NCBI RefSeq assembly: GCF_023509525.1
Contig: NZ_JAKNCJ010000007.1
Location: 1-64,000, forward strand
DNA: 64,000 nt
DNA from: Brachybacterium equifaecis
GTDB taxonomy: Bacteria > Actinomycetota > Actinomycetes > Actinomycetales > Dermabacteraceae
Reading direction: 5' to 3'
The position numbers and the translations under genes are program-made. Below are positions 15,143 to 24,446 of this stretch, piece by piece (within the stretch, counting starts at the first letter, position 1; each line of letters begins with the position of its first letter). The notes below the pieces were generated by a model, which ran no database searches, was not told where the DNA came from, and was given only the letters and a program-made list of their open reading frames with translations.

Positions 15143-16264
15143 TCAGACGGCGGCCAGCACGGTCTCCAGGCCGACGACCTCGATCCCGTGCGCCTCGCCG
15201 ACGCCCGCGTAGGTGAGGGAGCCGGCGTGGGCGTTCAGGCCGCGGGCGAGAGCGGGGCTCGCGGCGATCGCCTCGCGCCAGCCCTTCGAGGCCAGCTGCA
15301 GCACGTACGGCAGGGTGGCGCTGCTGAGCGCGGCCGTCGCGGTGACCGGGACGCTGCCGGGCATGTTCGCCACGCAGTAGTAGATCGTGTCGTGGACCGC
15401 GAAGGTCGGATCGTCGTGCGTGGTGGGGCGCGAGCCCTCGAAGCAGCCGCCCTGGTCGATCGCGACATCCACGAGGACCGAGCCCTTCTTCATGGTGGAG
15501 ACCATCTCGTCGGTCACGAGCTTCGGGGCGCGCTTGCCCGGGATGAGCACGGAGCCGACGACGACGTCGGCCTTCGCGATCTGCTCGGCGAGGTCGAGCT
15601 GGGTGTTGTAGCGCGTGAGGATCCCGCCGTCGTGCACCGTGGCGATCTGGTGCAGGCGCGCGAGGTTCACGTCCATGACGGTCACGTTCGCGTGGAGGCC
15701 GCGGGCCATGATCGCCGACTGCTCGCCGACGACGCCGCCGCCGATGACCAGCACGTTCGCCTCGGCGGTGCCGGGGACGCCGCCCATCAGCACGCCGGAG
15801 CCGCCCAGCGGCGACATCAGGTGGTACGCAGCGACCTGCGTGGCGAGGCGCCCGGCGATCGCGCTCATCGGCGCGAGCAGGGGCAGGGAGCGGTCCTCGA
15901 GCTGCACGGTCTCGTACGCGATCGCGGTGACGCCCGAGTCGAGGATCGCGCGGGTCAGGGGCTCGTCGGCCGCGAGGTGCAGGTAGGTGAACAGCACCAG
16001 GTCCTTGCGGAGGTACCCGTACTCGGACTCGATGGGCTCCTTGACCTTCACGACCATGTCGGCGCGGTTCCACACCTCGGCGGCATCGGCGACGATCTCG
16101 GCGCCCGCGCCCGTGTAGTCCTCGTCGGCGATGCCCGAGCCGGCGCCCGCGCCCTGCTCGACCATCACCTGGTGGCCCGCGCGCACCAGCTCGTTCACTC
16201 CGGCGGCGCTCATGCCGACGCGGCGCTCGTTGTTCTTGATCTCCTTGGGGACACCGATCAGCAT
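15143..16264 (-). CDS. ald: Alanine dehydrogenase
   Basis: A 373-aa NAD-dependent L-alanine dehydrogenase (alanine to pyruvate plus ammonia). The N-terminus 'MLIGVPKEIKNNERRVGMS' is diagnostic. Others: 'VKVKEPIESEYGYLRKDLVL', 'FTYLHLAADEPLTRAIL' with the catalytic His, and the Rossmann motif 'VLVIGGGVVGEQSA' with 'VTVMDVN'. Start at ATG 16264, after GGAAGAGAGAGC. Upstream in-frame codons would add unrelated residues. It stands alone. Confidence 0.95.
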   Translation of the reverse strand: MLIGVPKEIKNNERRVGMSAAGVNELVRAGHQVMVEQGAGAGSGIADEDYTGAGAEIVADAAEVWNRADMVVKVKEPIESEYGYLRKDLVLFTYLHLAADEPLTRAILDSGVTAIAYETVQLEDRSLPLLAPMSAIAGRLATQVAAYHLMSPLGGSGVLMGGVPGTAEANVLVIGGGVVGEQSAIMARGLHANVTVMDVNLARLHQIATVHDGGILTRYNTQLDLAEQIAKADVVVGSVLIPGKRAPKLVTDEMVSTMKKGSVLVDVAIDQGGCFEGSRPTTHDDPTFAVHDTIYYCVANMPGSVPVTATAALSSATLPYVLQLASKGWREAIAASPALARGLNAHAGSLTYAGVGEAHGIEVVGLETVLAAV

Positions 16265-16439
16265 CGTTGCTCTCTCTTCCGTGGCGGCGGGACGGGGCGC
16301 GGATTCGCAGCGCCCCCTGCGAGAACCGTACCGCGCCGTGAGGAGAGGGGGCCGGGCCCCTGTCCCGCCCGCTGGACGCTGAACCCCGCGGGGCTGCGAA
16401 CCCCGCTGAACGGTGAGCCCCGCTGGACGATTCACGCAG

Positions 16440-16476
16440 TCGCGCCCGCCCTCCCGGTGCGGGAGGGCGGGCGCGA
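16440..16476. terminator. GC-rich hairpin after the L,D-transpeptidase gene
   Basis: TCGCGCCCGCCCTCCC (16440-16455) pairs perfectly with 16461-16476, a 16-bp stem with loop GGTGC, downstream of the minus-strand gene ending at 16522. Confidence 0.7.
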
Positions 16477-16521
16477 GGAGCCGTCAGGCGGGCCGACGGG
16501 CCCGGGCTGCGCAGCGGCGGG

Positions 16522-17217
16522 TCAGTAGACCAGGACGCGATCTCCGTTGTCCACCACGCCGGAGCCGTAGATCATGTCCATCGCGCCGGTGGAGACGCGG
16601 GCGCAGCCGTGGGAGGCGCCGTAGGGCGGGATCGAGCCGGAGCCGTGGATCGCGTAGCCGCCGTTGAAGTACGCGGGGCGGTACATGCGGCCGAGCTCGC
16701 CGGTCTCCCAGCCTCTGACGCGGCGGTACACGCGGAAGTCGCCGCCCGGGGTGCGGGCGGTCTTCCAGGTGCCGCGGGACTTGTAGCGCTGGCCGCTCGC
16801 GGTCGAGGTGTTGAGGATGTACGCAATCGCGCCGTCGACGGTGGCGATCAGCAGGTTCCGGCCCACGCTGACCTCGATGCCGGTGCCGGAGGTGATGCGG
16901 CGGGCGGGCTGCACGCCGCGGTCGAGCGCGGCCCAGGTCTTCGGGCCGACGACGCCGTCGGTCCCGAGACCCGCCGCCTTCTGCAGGGCGTAGACGGCCT
17001 GGACGGTGGAGGCGCCGAACTTGCCGTCGGCCCCCGAGTGCCAGTACTTGAGGTCCAGCAGGCGCTGCTGGAGGCGCTGGACGTCGCCGCCCCGGGCGCC
17101 GGAGCGCAGGGTCGGACCGGCGGCGAGAGCGGTCCCGGTGCCGAGCATCAGGCCCGCACCGACGAGAGGAGTGAGGAGGAGGCTGCGGCGGCCGAGGGCC
17201 CGGGTCTTCGTGGTCAT
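16522..17217 (-). CDS. L,D-transpeptidase with peptidoglycan-binding domain
   Basis: A 231-aa exported cell-wall enzyme (YkuD fold) forming 3-3 crosslinks or attaching proteins. The N-terminus 'GRRSLLLTPLVGAG' with 'ALAAG' cleavage site looks like a twin-arginine signal. PG_binding_1 domain at about 35-100 ('DVQRLQQRLLDLKYWHSGAD'). The catalytic core ends with 'YAIHGSGSIPPYG' (His191) and 'SHGCARVS' (Cys205). Start at ATG 17217, the position that places the signal peptide first. CATACT 7 nt upstream suggests a leaderless message. Confidence 0.9.
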   Translation of the reverse strand: MTTKTRALGRRSLLLTPLVGAGLMLGTGTALAAGPTLRSGARGGDVQRLQQRLLDLKYWHSGADGKFGASTVQAVYALQKAAGLGTDGVVGPKTWAALDRGVQPARRITSGTGIEVSVGRNLLIATVDGAIAYILNTSTASGQRYKSRGTWKTARTPGGDFRVYRRVRGWETGELGRMYRPAYFNGGYAIHGSGSIPPYGASHGCARVSTGAMDMIYGSGVVDNGDRVLVY

Positions 17218-17224
17218 GTGCAGA

Positions 17225-17254
17225 AGTATGGACCGCTTTACCCGCTCTTGACAA
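17225..17254 (-). promoter_or_regulatory. Promoter of the L,D-transpeptidase gene
   Basis: Minus-strand TTGTCA (17249-17254), 18-bp spacer, CATACT (17225-17230). The -10 ends 7 nt before the ATG. Confidence 0.5.
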
Positions 17255-17284
17255 TCGATTCCCGAAACTGCTCTGACGAGCCTG

Positions 17285-18007
17285 TCACTCCGACGCGGAG
17301 GCGGCCTCCTGTGCACCCTCCTGCACGGTGCCGCGGATGCTGTGCGAGGCGTGCGCGAGCCCGCGCAGGAGCATCGTCAGCTGGGTGAAGGCGAGGGATC
17401 CCAGCAGCGCGCCCTTGGCGACGACGTCGTCCGAGGCCGGCTCCTCGGCGGCGCCTCCGCCGCCCTCGCCCTCGTCTCCCGCGCCGGCCGCCGACCAGCG
17501 GTCGAGGCTGATGTCCTCGAGGTCGGCGAGCGCGATCGACTCCAGGGGGCGCGCGAACCGCAGCAGGCCCTCGAGGTCCAGCACGATGCCCTGCTCGCGC
17601 GTCTGGCGCAGCAGCTGATCCAGGGCGCGGCGCGTGGCGGTGGCGACGTCGGGCCAGCCCAGCACCTCGATCATCTGCGCGACGCGGGGATCCTCATCCG
17701 GTGCGATCGGGGCGCGGAGGCTGTCCAGATCCAGGCCGAGCGCGATCGCCTGGACGATCTCGAGCGCATCCACGAGGGGGCGCGAGGGATCGTCGAGGAC
17801 GGCGGCGAGGGTGCGCACGTCGGCGATGGAGGCGTCGGCCTGCTCGCGCAGCGCGCGCACCAGCGCGAGCCGGTCCAGGTGCGGCTGGCCGTAAGAGGAG
17901 AGCGTCTGGGTGATGCGCTCCCCGGGAGGGAGGATCCCCTCGCGGCGGTAGTACTTGATGCTCGCGGCACTGACGCCGCTCGCTGCGGACAGCTCGCTCA
18001 GTTGCAT
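17285..18007 (-). CDS. MerR family transcriptional regulator
   Basis: A 240-aa regulator with an N-terminal winged HTH 'SGVSAASIKYYRREGILPPG' and the following 'YGQPHLDRLALVRALREQAD' wing and hinge typical of MerR. The remaining about 130 residues have no cysteine pair or known ligand pocket, so it is not a metal sensor of the classic type. A Gly/Glu-rich linker ('AGAGDEGEGGGGAAEEPASD') precedes a C-terminal helical segment. GAGGAG lies 8 nt before the ATG. Target unknown. Confidence 0.8.
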   Translation of the reverse strand: MQLSELSAASGVSAASIKYYRREGILPPGERITQTLSSYGQPHLDRLALVRALREQADASIADVRTLAAVLDDPSRPLVDALEIVQAIALGLDLDSLRAPIAPDEDPRVAQMIEVLGWPDVATATRRALDQLLRQTREQGIVLDLEGLLRFARPLESIALADLEDISLDRWSAAGAGDEGEGGGGAAEEPASDDVVAKGALLGSLAFTQLTMLLRGLAHASHSIRGTVQEGAQEAASASE

Positions 18008-18065
18008 GCACGGACTCCTCGGGTCGAGTCACATTATGCATGTCCGATAGTGGCACGGGGTGCAG

Positions 18066-18770
18066 CTATCCCGTGAGCCATCCGAGCAGCGCCCTCAGCG
18101 CGCGCCGGTGCTCGGCACTGTCGTAGGAGCGCAGGTCGTGCCCGAGCGCGTCGTAGGCGGTGCGCGGCGCTGCGCCGCCCCCGCCGCGCACCCAGATCGT
18201 GGGGGCGGGCGCGCCGTCGTCGTCCTGGTGCGCGTAGAGGACGTGCCGGTCCTCGGCGAGGCGAAGATGCAGGTAGCGCTCGTCCTCGACGGCGATCCGC
18301 GAGGGCAGATCCGGGCCCGCGGGGAGCGCGGCAGCTGCCCCCTCGACAGTCCCGGGGCCCGCGGGGAGCGCGCCGACGCGATGCGCGGCGAAGCGGTCGA
18401 GAGGCGGGTGCCCGCTGACGTCCGGGACCCAGCGCCCTCCGAGGCGAGCCTCCCAGGCCGGCTCGTCGGGGAAGGCGTTCGCCGCGGCGTGCAGGGCGAG
18501 CAGCGGGACATCCCGGAGCATCCGCTGCAGGCCCGCCCGGGCGTCCGCGCTGAGGGCGGTGCCGTCGTCGGGCCGGCCGAGGTTCGCGATGATCAGGGCG
18601 GGCAGAGGGCCGATGCGCAGTTCGGCGAGGGCCGCGTCGACGTCCGTGCGGATGACCGGCACGAGTCCGCTCTCCGTCGCGACCTCCGCGAGAGCGGAGC
18701 TAGTCTCGGCGAACGGATGCCAGGGATCGGCGTAGGGCCCGTGGCCGGTGAGCAGGAGCGCAGTGGGCAA
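18066..18770 (-). CDS. ThuA-like domain protein
   Basis: A 234-aa protein with a ThuA (trehalose-utilization, class I glutamine amidotransferase-like) fold: 'ALLLTGHGPYADPWHPFAET', 'PLLALHAAANAFPD' and the terminal 'YDSAEHRRALRALLGWL'. Start is an unusual TTG at 18770, chosen because GAGGAGGCGAGATCC lies directly before it and the domain begins there. An ATG start would cut into the fold. It follows the VOC gene by 13 nt, so the two form an operon. Function unknown; family members act on sugars or bind them. Confidence 0.7.
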   Translation of the reverse strand: MPTALLLTGHGPYADPWHPFAETSSALAEVATESGLVPVIRTDVDAALAELRIGPLPALIIANLGRPDDGTALSADARAGLQRMLRDVPLLALHAAANAFPDEPAWEARLGGRWVPDVSGHPPLDRFAAHRVGALPAGPGTVEGAAAALPAGPDLPSRIAVEDERYLHLRLAEDRHVLYAHQDDDGAPAPTIWVRGGGGAAPRTAYDALGHDLRSYDSAEHRRALRALLGWLTG

Positions 18771-18783
18771 GGATCTCGCCTCC

Positions 18784-19227
18784 TCAGATCTCCGATTCCT
18801 GGATCTCCGATGCCGTGACCTGCGAGTACAGGCAGAACGGGTGCCCGTCGAGATCGGCCATGACGTACAGCTCCTCGCGGGGCTCGTCGGTGCGGTGCAG
18901 CAGGTGCGTCGCGCCGAGCGCCTCGGCCCGCTCCTTCTGGGCGTCGAGATCCGCGTGGTCGTCGACCGTGAAGCACAGGTGCATCTGCATCGGCACCGCG
19001 GGGTCCGGCCAGGTGGTGCGCGCGAGCTGCTCGACCTGCTGGAAGGCGAGGATCCGCTGCCCCGCGGGCGTGAGGAGGACGAGCCAGTCGGCCTCGTCGG
19101 CCTCCTCGGCGGGCGGCTCGTCGCCGGGGCGGTACTGGAGGCCGAGGAGCTGCCGGTAGAACTCGGCGGCGGCGCGGGCGTCGGTCGTATCGACGACGGT
19201 GTTCTCGAGGCGGGGGAAGCGGGACAT
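18784..19227 (-). CDS. VOC family protein
   Basis: A 147-aa glyoxalase/dioxygenase superfamily protein: 'FPRLENTVVDTTDARAAAEF', 'FYRQLLGLQYRPGD', 'MHLCFTVDDHADLDAQK' and 'YVMADLDGHPFCLYSQ' give two beta-alpha-beta-beta-beta units with His/Glu metal-site candidates. Substrate unknown. Start ATG 19227 follows GAGGAGCCCACC; an upstream ATG (19287) lacks a binding site. First gene of the pair with the ThuA-like gene. Confidence 0.82.
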   Translation of the reverse strand: MSRFPRLENTVVDTTDARAAAEFYRQLLGLQYRPGDEPPAEEADEADWLVLLTPAGQRILAFQQVEQLARTTWPDPAVPMQMHLCFTVDDHADLDAQKERAEALGATHLLHRTDEPREELYVMADLDGHPFCLYSQVTASEIQESEI

Positions 19228-19291
19228 GGTGGGCTCCTCACGGCGGGCGGTGCGACCGACGGTACAGCCGGACCCGGTCGTCCGCATCGGC

Positions 19292-21880
19292 TTATCCCTG
19301 TCCTCCCGCGAGCCAGCGTCCCGTCGCGGACTCCGCGCAGCGGGCGACGTCGGCCGGAGCCCCGGCGACGAGGATCCGCCCGCCGCGATCCCCGGCGCCC
19401 GGGCCCATGTCGATCACGTGGTCGGCGCGGGCGATGACGCGCAGGTCGTGCTCGACGATGACCACGGTGCCGCCCTGATCGACGAGGCGGCTCAGCTCCG
19501 TGACCAGCAGGTCGATATCGGCCGGGTGGAGGCCGGTGGTCGGCTCGTCCATGAGGTAGACGGTGTGCCCGCGCGCGGTGCGCTGCAGCTCGGTGGCGAG
19601 CTTGATGCGCTGCGCCTCCCCGCCGGAGAGCTCCGTGGCGCTCTGGCCGAGGGTCAGGTAGCCGAGCCCGATCGCGTCGAGCGCCGTGAGGGCCCGCAGC
19701 ACGGGCGGCTCGTCCGCGAAGACGGCGAGCGCCTCGCGCGCCGACAGGCGCAGCACGTCGGCGATCGTGAGCCCGTTCCAGGTGACTTCGAGGGTCTCGG
19801 GCGTGTAGCGGTCGCCGTGGCAGTCGGGGCACTCGGCGAAGCTTCCGGGCAGGAAGATCAGCTCGACCTCGATCTGCCCTTCGCCCTGGCAGGTGGGGCA
19901 GCGGCCCTCTGCGACGTTGTAGGAGAACCGGCCGACGCCCCAGCCGCGCCGCTTCGCCTCCGCAGTGCCGGCGAACAGCTTCCGCACGCGGCCGAACAGT
20001 CCGGTGTAGGTGGCCAGGCACGAGCGGGGCGTGCGCCCGATGGGCTTCTGCGAGATCCGCACCAGGCGGTCGATGGCGTCTGCGCCGTCGACGGAGCGGA
20101 CCAGGGGGGCGGCTTCTCCGTCGGGGCCGACGGGGGCTGCGCGCTCCTCGTCGGCCTCCTCGTCCCCGATGCTCGTGCGCACGCGCGCGGCGAGCACGGG
20201 CGCGAGCACCTCGCTGAGCAGCGTCGTCTTCCCCGATCCGGAGACGCCCGTGATGGCCGTGAGGCTTCCCAGCGGCAGGTCGAGGTCGGCGCCGCGGATC
20301 GTGCGGGCGGTGATCCCGCGCAGGGCGAGGGTGCCGGTCGGGGTGCGGGCCTCCTCGGCGGTGACGAGGTCCGGCAGGGGCGCTCCGAGATAGCGGGCGG
20401 TCACGGACCCCTCGGCCTGCGCGAGGGCGGCGACGGGCCCGGAGTGCAAGATCTTTCCGCCGTCGACGCCCGCGCCGGGGCCGACGTCGATCACCCAGTC
20501 GGCCGCCTCCACGAGCCGCATGTCGTGCTCGACCAGCAGCACCGAGTTCCCCTCGGCGAGGAAGCGGTCGAAGAGGTCCAGCAGCACGCCCTTCTCGCTC
20601 GCGTGGAGACCGGCGGAGGGCTCATCGAGCACGTACGCCACGCCGAACAGCCCTGAGCGCAGCTGCGCGGCCAGGCGCAGGCGCTGCAGCTCGCCGGTGG
20701 AGAGTGTGCCCGCGGGGCGGTCCATGCTCAGGTGGCCGAGGCCGAGACCGACCATCGCCTCCAGCACCGGGAGCACGCTCGGCAGGAGGATCCGCTCGGC
20801 CTCCGCCTCAGGGCTGAGGTCCTGCGCGAGCGGGCCGGCGAGCGCGCTCGCCCGCTCCTGCAGGACGGAGAGGAGGTCCTCGGCGGGCAGGGCGTTCAGC
20901 TCGTAGATCCGCTGACCGAGGTAGGTGACGCGCAGCGCGTCGGGGTGCAGGCGGTGCCCCTCGCAGAGGGGGCAGACGAAGGTGTCGAGGTAGCGCAGGG
21001 CGCGCTCGCGCGTGCTCGGGGCAGCGGAGTTCTCCACGGACTTCCGCAGGTAGCGCGCGGCCGACTGCCACTTGCCCTGGTAGTCCCGCTGCACCTGATC
21101 GACGCCGCGCACGGGCTTCACGGTCACCACCGGCTGCTCGTCGGTGAACAGGATCCAGTCGCGCACGTCCTGCGGGATGTCGCGCCAGGGGGCGTGCATG
21201 TCGACGATGCCGAGCTCGGAGAGGATGTCGCGGAAATTCTTGCCCGCCCACGCCCCGGGCCACGCGGCGATCGCGCCGTCGAGGATCGAGAGGGACGGAT
21301 CGGGCACCATCGAGCGCTCGGTGGGCTCGTGGATGACGCCCGCGCCGTGGCAGCGCGGGCACATGCCCTCGGGAGTGTTGGGGCTGAACATCTCGGCGAG
21401 CAGCCGCCCGCCGTGCAGGGCGGAGCCGCGCGTGAGGACGTCGGCCGGATGGTCGCCTGCGCGCGAGAACAGCAGACGGATGCCGTTGGAGACCGTCGTC
21501 AGCGTGCCGACGCTCGAACGCGCACCGCCGCCGCTCGTGCGCTGCTCGAGGGCGACCGTCGGCGGCATCCCGTCCAGAGCCTCCACCCGCGGGTCGACGG
21601 CGCTGCCGATGAGGCGCCGGGCGAACGGGGCGATCGACTCGAGGTAGCGGCGCTGGGACTCGCCGTGGATCGTGCCGAAGGCGAGCGAGGACTTCCCCGA
21701 GCCCGAGACGCCCGTGAACGCGACGAGCTTCCCGCGCGGCAGATCGACGTCGACGTGGCGGAGGTTGTGGAGGTGGGCGTCGCGGATGCGGATCGCGGGA
21801 TCGTCGGCCGACGGGGCGGGGGCTGCGGCTGGCGCGGCGGGGACGGAAGGGGCGGCGGGGGCGGGATCGGCGGGGCTCAC
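19292..21880 (-). CDS. UvrA-like ABC protein (UvrA2 subfamily)
   Basis: An 862-aa protein with two ABC ATPase modules: '[20 protein letters not shown]' near the N-terminus and '[17 protein letters not shown]' in the second half, signatures '[15 protein letters not shown]' and '[15 protein letters not shown]', and zinc modules '[12 protein letters not shown]' and '[13 protein letters not shown]...CPDCHG'. At about 860 aa it is shorter than canonical UvrA (about 950), lacking most of the UvrB-binding region. This is typical of UvrA2 proteins linked to drug or DNA-damage tolerance. GTG start after GATGGAGGG. Confidence 0.88.
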   Translation of the reverse strand: MSPADPAPAAPSVPAAPAAAPAPSADDPAIRIRDAHLHNLRHVDVDLPRGKLVAFTGVSGSGKSSLAFGTIHGESQRRYLESIAPFARRLIGSAVDPRVEALDGMPPTVALEQRTSGGGARSSVGTLTTVSNGIRLLFSRAGDHPADVLTRGSALHGGRLLAEMFSPNTPEGMCPRCHGAGVIHEPTERSMVPDPSLSILDGAIAAWPGAWAGKNFRDILSELGIVDMHAPWRDIPQDVRDWILFTDEQPVVTVKPVRGVDQVQRDYQGKWQSAARYLRKSVENSAAPSTRERALRYLDTFVCPLCEGHRLHPDALRVTYLGQRIYELNALPAEDLLSVLQERASALAGPLAQDLSPEAEAERILLPSVLPVLEAMVGLGLGHLSMDRPAGTLSTGELQRLRLAAQLRSGLFGVAYVLDEPSAGLHASEKGVLLDLFDRFLAEGNSVLLVEHDMRLVEAADWVIDVGPGAGVDGGKILHSGPVAALAQAEGSVTARYLGAPLPDLVTAEEARTPTGTLALRGITARTIRGADLDLPLGSLTAITGVSGSGKTTLLSEVLAPVLAARVRTSIGDEEADEERAAPVGPDGEAAPLVRSVDGADAIDRLVRISQKPIGRTPRSCLATYTGLFGRVRKLFAGTAEAKRRGWGVGRFSYNVAEGRCPTCQGEGQIEVELIFLPGSFAECPDCHGDRYTPETLEVTWNGLTIADVLRLSAREALAVFADEPPVLRALTALDAIGLGYLTLGQSATELSGGEAQRIKLATELQRTARGHTVYLMDEPTTGLHPADIDLLVTELSRLVDQGGTVVIVEHDLRVIARADHVIDMGPGAGDRGGRILVAGAPADVARCAESATGRWLAGGQG

Positions 21881-22023
21881 CCCTCCATCATCCAGCGGGG
21901 CGCTGGGTGCCCGGTGGGGCGTGAAGCCTTCCCTCCCGCCGCGGTGGCGCGTAGGCTCCCGGCACGCAGTTCCGACGACCTTCCGCGACGCGCAGGCGCG
22001 AGCCCGGTGAGAGCGAGCCGATC

Positions 22024-22413
22024 ATGCCGTCAGCACTCCGCACCACCCGACTTGTCCCCCTTGCCGCCGCCGCGCTGCTGGCGCTGGCCGGATGCGGGAG
22101 CACCTCGAGCGCTGAGGAGGGGACGGACCTCGCAGGCTCCTCCTGGGGCTCGCCTGCCGCGCAGGAACCCCACCTCATGCTCTCGACAGACGGCGCGCTC
22201 GAGGGCCACGACGGCTGCAACTCGCTGTCCGGCACATGGTCGGCCGACGGATCGACAGTGACGTTCTCGGAGCTCGGCGGCACCGAGATGGCGTGCCCCG
22301 ATGTGGACCCCTGGCTCTCCGACGCCCGCTCCGCGGAGGTCGACGGGGACACGATGAGCGTGATGGACGAGTCGGGCGACGAGATCGGCACGCTCGGCCG
22401 CTTCGACGGCTGA
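22024..22413 (+). CDS. META-domain lipoprotein
   Basis: A 129-aa exported lipoprotein. Lipobox 'LLALAGC' with Cys23 after a hydrophobic signal. The mature part matches the META/HslJ domain: 'LAGSSWGSPAAQEPHLMLS', 'EGHDGCNSLSGTW', 'ELGGTEMACPD'. Such proteins sit on the outer face of the membrane and are linked to heat or novobiocin tolerance. Divergent from the UvrA-like gene. Confidence 0.8.
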   Translation: MPSALRTTRLVPLAAAALLALAGCGSTSSAEEGTDLAGSSWGSPAAQEPHLMLSTDGALEGHDGCNSLSGTWSADGSTVTFSELGGTEMACPDVDPWLSDARSAEVDGDTMSVMDESGDEIGTLGRFDG

Positions 22414-22460
22414 ACCGAGCGGGGTGCACCCCCGTCCTGCACGACCGACCTGCGCCGCCG

Positions 22461-23408
22461 TCAGCCCTCCGCCGGACCCGGCAGCGCAGGCAGCTCGTCC
22501 CCGGAGCGCGAATACGAGCTCTGCGCGCCGAGCCGCTGGGCGCTGAAGGCGGCGAACCGGGAGGCGCGGCGAGCGGCCTCCCGCAGGCCCTGCCCAGCGG
22601 CGAGACCCGCGGCGAGCGCGCCGGTGAACGCATCGCCCGCGCCCGTGGTGTCGACCGCGTCGATCGGGGCGGCCGGGACCGCGACAAGAACGCCCGGCTC
22701 GCCCTCGCTGAGGAGGGACCCCTCGGCGCCGAGGGTCAGCACCACTGAGCGGACGCCTGCTGCGCGCAGCCGCTGCACGAGTCGGCGCGGCTCCTCGGCG
22801 GGGGCGTCCTGGCCGGTGGTGAGCTGCTCCAGCACGAGCGCGGCCTCGTGCTCGTTCACCACGAGCGGATCGGCCGCGAGGATCACCGCCGGATCGACCG
22901 CGATCACCGGGGCGAGGTTGAGGATCAGTCGGCCCGTGCAGTGCCGAGCGGCCTCCTCGATGCCCTCCCGCGGGATCTCTCCCTGCAGCACGACGACGGG
23001 CGCGGCGGCGATCTGCTCGGCATGTGCGCGCACCCGGTCGGCGCCCACCTCCGCGTTCGCGCCGGAGACCACGAGGATCGAGTTCTCCGCGTCGTCGGAG
23101 ACCGTCACGACGGCGAGGCCCGTCGGCCCCTCGAGCGCGTCCACACCGCGCAGATCCACACCGCTCTCGCGCAGCAGGGACAGGGCGACCTGCGCGTTCT
23201 CGTCGGTGCCGACGGCTCCGATCATCGCGGTGCGCGCGCCTGCGCGGGCGGCGGCGAGCGCCTGGTTGGCGCCCTTGCCGCCGGGGAGCGTGGAGACCGC
23301 GGAGGCGTGCAGCGTCTCCCCGGGCAGCGGATGGCGCGGAGCGCGGATGACGAGGTCAGTGTTCAGCGAGCCGATGACGAGGACGTCGGCGTCGGTCTCG
23401 GCGCTCAT
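22461..23408 (-). CDS. rbsK: Ribokinase
   Basis: A 315-aa PfkB-family kinase phosphorylating D-ribose to ribose-5-phosphate. Motifs: 'GSLNTDLVIRAPRHPLPGET', 'PGGKGANQALAAARAGA', 'NLAPVIAVDP', 'VVNEHEAALVL' and the anion-hole/catalytic 'DTTGAGDAFTGALAAGLA'. Start is ATG 23408, overlapped (ATGA) by the stop of an 11-codon upstream frame. No ribose transporter is nearby, so salvage of nucleosides is likely. It converges on the META lipoprotein. Confidence 0.92.
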   Translation of the reverse strand: MSAETDADVLVIGSLNTDLVIRAPRHPLPGETLHASAVSTLPGGKGANQALAAARAGARTAMIGAVGTDENAQVALSLLRESGVDLRGVDALEGPTGLAVVTVSDDAENSILVVSGANAEVGADRVRAHAEQIAAAPVVVLQGEIPREGIEEAARHCTGRLILNLAPVIAVDPAVILAADPLVVNEHEAALVLEQLTTGQDAPAEEPRRLVQRLRAAGVRSVVLTLGAEGSLLSEGEPGVLVAVPAAPIDAVDTTGAGDAFTGALAAGLAAGQGLREAARRASRFAAFSAQRLGAQSSYSRSGDELPALPGPAEG

Positions 23409-23440
23409 GGGCGGGCCTGCAGCGGGCGGTGCTCGATCAT
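23405..23440 (-). CDS. Possible 11-aa leader peptide of ribokinase
   Basis: ATG at 23440 opens MIEHRPLQARP and ends in TGA that overlaps the ribokinase ATG as ATGA. A TACTGT (-10 type) lies at 23448-23453, 7 nt before this ATG, so transcription would begin at or near it. Ribosomes could load on the leaderless leader and reinitiate at rbsK, which has no clear binding site of its own. Confidence 0.45.
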   Translation of the reverse strand: MIEHRPLQARP

Positions 23441-23511
23441 GGTCAGCACAGTACCGACCGCCCGGGACTCCCGGCCCTCGTTCTCCCAGCCCCGCCCCGC
23501 ACACTGAACAC

Positions 23512-24135
23512 ATGAGCGGACCCGAGGAGAACGTGTGGCTCGCGGCTGTGCGCGCGAACCCGGAGCACCCCCAGCAGTACGCCGCGCGCTGGCGCCGTTT
23601 CGCCGACGAGGGCCGCGACCTCGACGGGGAGGCCCGGCTCCTCGATGCGATGGCGGATCGGGACGCCCGGATCCTCGATGCGGGCTGCGGGACGGGGCGC
23701 GTGGGCGGATATCTCGCGGCGCGCGGACATGACGTGGTCGGCGTGGACCTGGACCCGCACCTGATCGAGGTGGCGCGCACCGACCACCCGGCAGCGCGGT
23801 GGCGCGTCGGGAACCTCGCCGCGCTGCATCTGCCGGCGGAAGACGGCGACCGCCTGCAGTTCGACCTCGCCGTGTGCGCGGGCAACGTGATGACGTTCCT
23901 CGCGGGCGCTGAGCGCAGGCCTGCGCTCGAGCGCGTGCGCGCGCACATGGCGGGCGGCGGGCGGTTCGTCGTCGGCTTCGCCGCTGGTCGCGGATACGGC
24001 TTCGAGGAGTTCCTGGCTGACGCTGAGGCCACGGGCTGGCAGGTCGAGGCGCGGTTTTCGACCTGGCAGCTGCATCCGGCGGGCGCGGACGCGGACTTCC
24101 TGGTCGCGGTTCTGGCGGCGCAGGACGCACCGTGA
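23512..24135 (+). CDS. SAM-dependent methyltransferase
   Basis: A 207-aa class I methyltransferase: 'ARILDAGCGTGRVGGYLAAR' (motif I), 'HDVVGVDLDPHLIEVAR' (motif II) and 'FDLAVCAGNVMTFL'. Substrate unknown. CACACT ends 6 nt before the ATG. The same string, within a shared about 28-bp upstream block, precedes the flavoprotein gene at 24447. Overlaps the next small gene by 4 nt. Confidence 0.85.
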   Translation: MSGPEENVWLAAVRANPEHPQQYAARWRRFADEGRDLDGEARLLDAMADRDARILDAGCGTGRVGGYLAARGHDVVGVDLDPHLIEVARTDHPAARWRVGNLAALHLPAEDGDRLQFDLAVCAGNVMTFLAGAERRPALERVRAHMAGGGRFVVGFAAGRGYGFEEFLADAEATGWQVEARFSTWQLHPAGADADFLVAVLAAQDAP

Positions 24136-24344
24136 TGACCGGCCCGGGAGACGAGGCCACGAGCGCGACCCCTGGGACCGAGGAGAACGGCGCCGCTGGC
24201 GGGTTCTTCGACGAGGATCCCCTGGAGGATTTCCTGCGCCAGGAGCGCTTCGCGGGCGGCCCGCGGGAGCCGGGCTCCTCCAGCGGGTGCCTGAGCGTAC
24301 TCCTGGATCTGCTCAGCGAGGCGCTGGTGGCGTTCCGGCGCTGA
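24132..24344 (+). CDS. Small hypothetical protein coupled to the methyltransferase
   Basis: A 70-aa protein starting GTG (24132) or ATG (24135), overlapping the methyltransferase stop. N-terminal half is acidic and disordered. 'FFDEDPLEDFLRQERF' could be a short interaction helix, and the C-terminus 'CLSVLLDLLSEALVAF' is hydrophobic and may touch the membrane. No family recognised. Coupling suggests co-production. Confidence 0.5.
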   Translation: MMTGPGDEATSATPGTEENGAAGGFFDEDPLEDFLRQERFAGGPREPGSSSGCLSVLLDLLSEALVAFRR

Positions 24345-24446
24345 GCGCGAGAGCGGCGCGAGGGAGGCGGGGACCGGACTCCGGGGCGCGCCGCGGATCC
24401 CGCCGGTCGCTCAGCTCCTCCCAGCCCCGGCCCGCACACTGAACCC

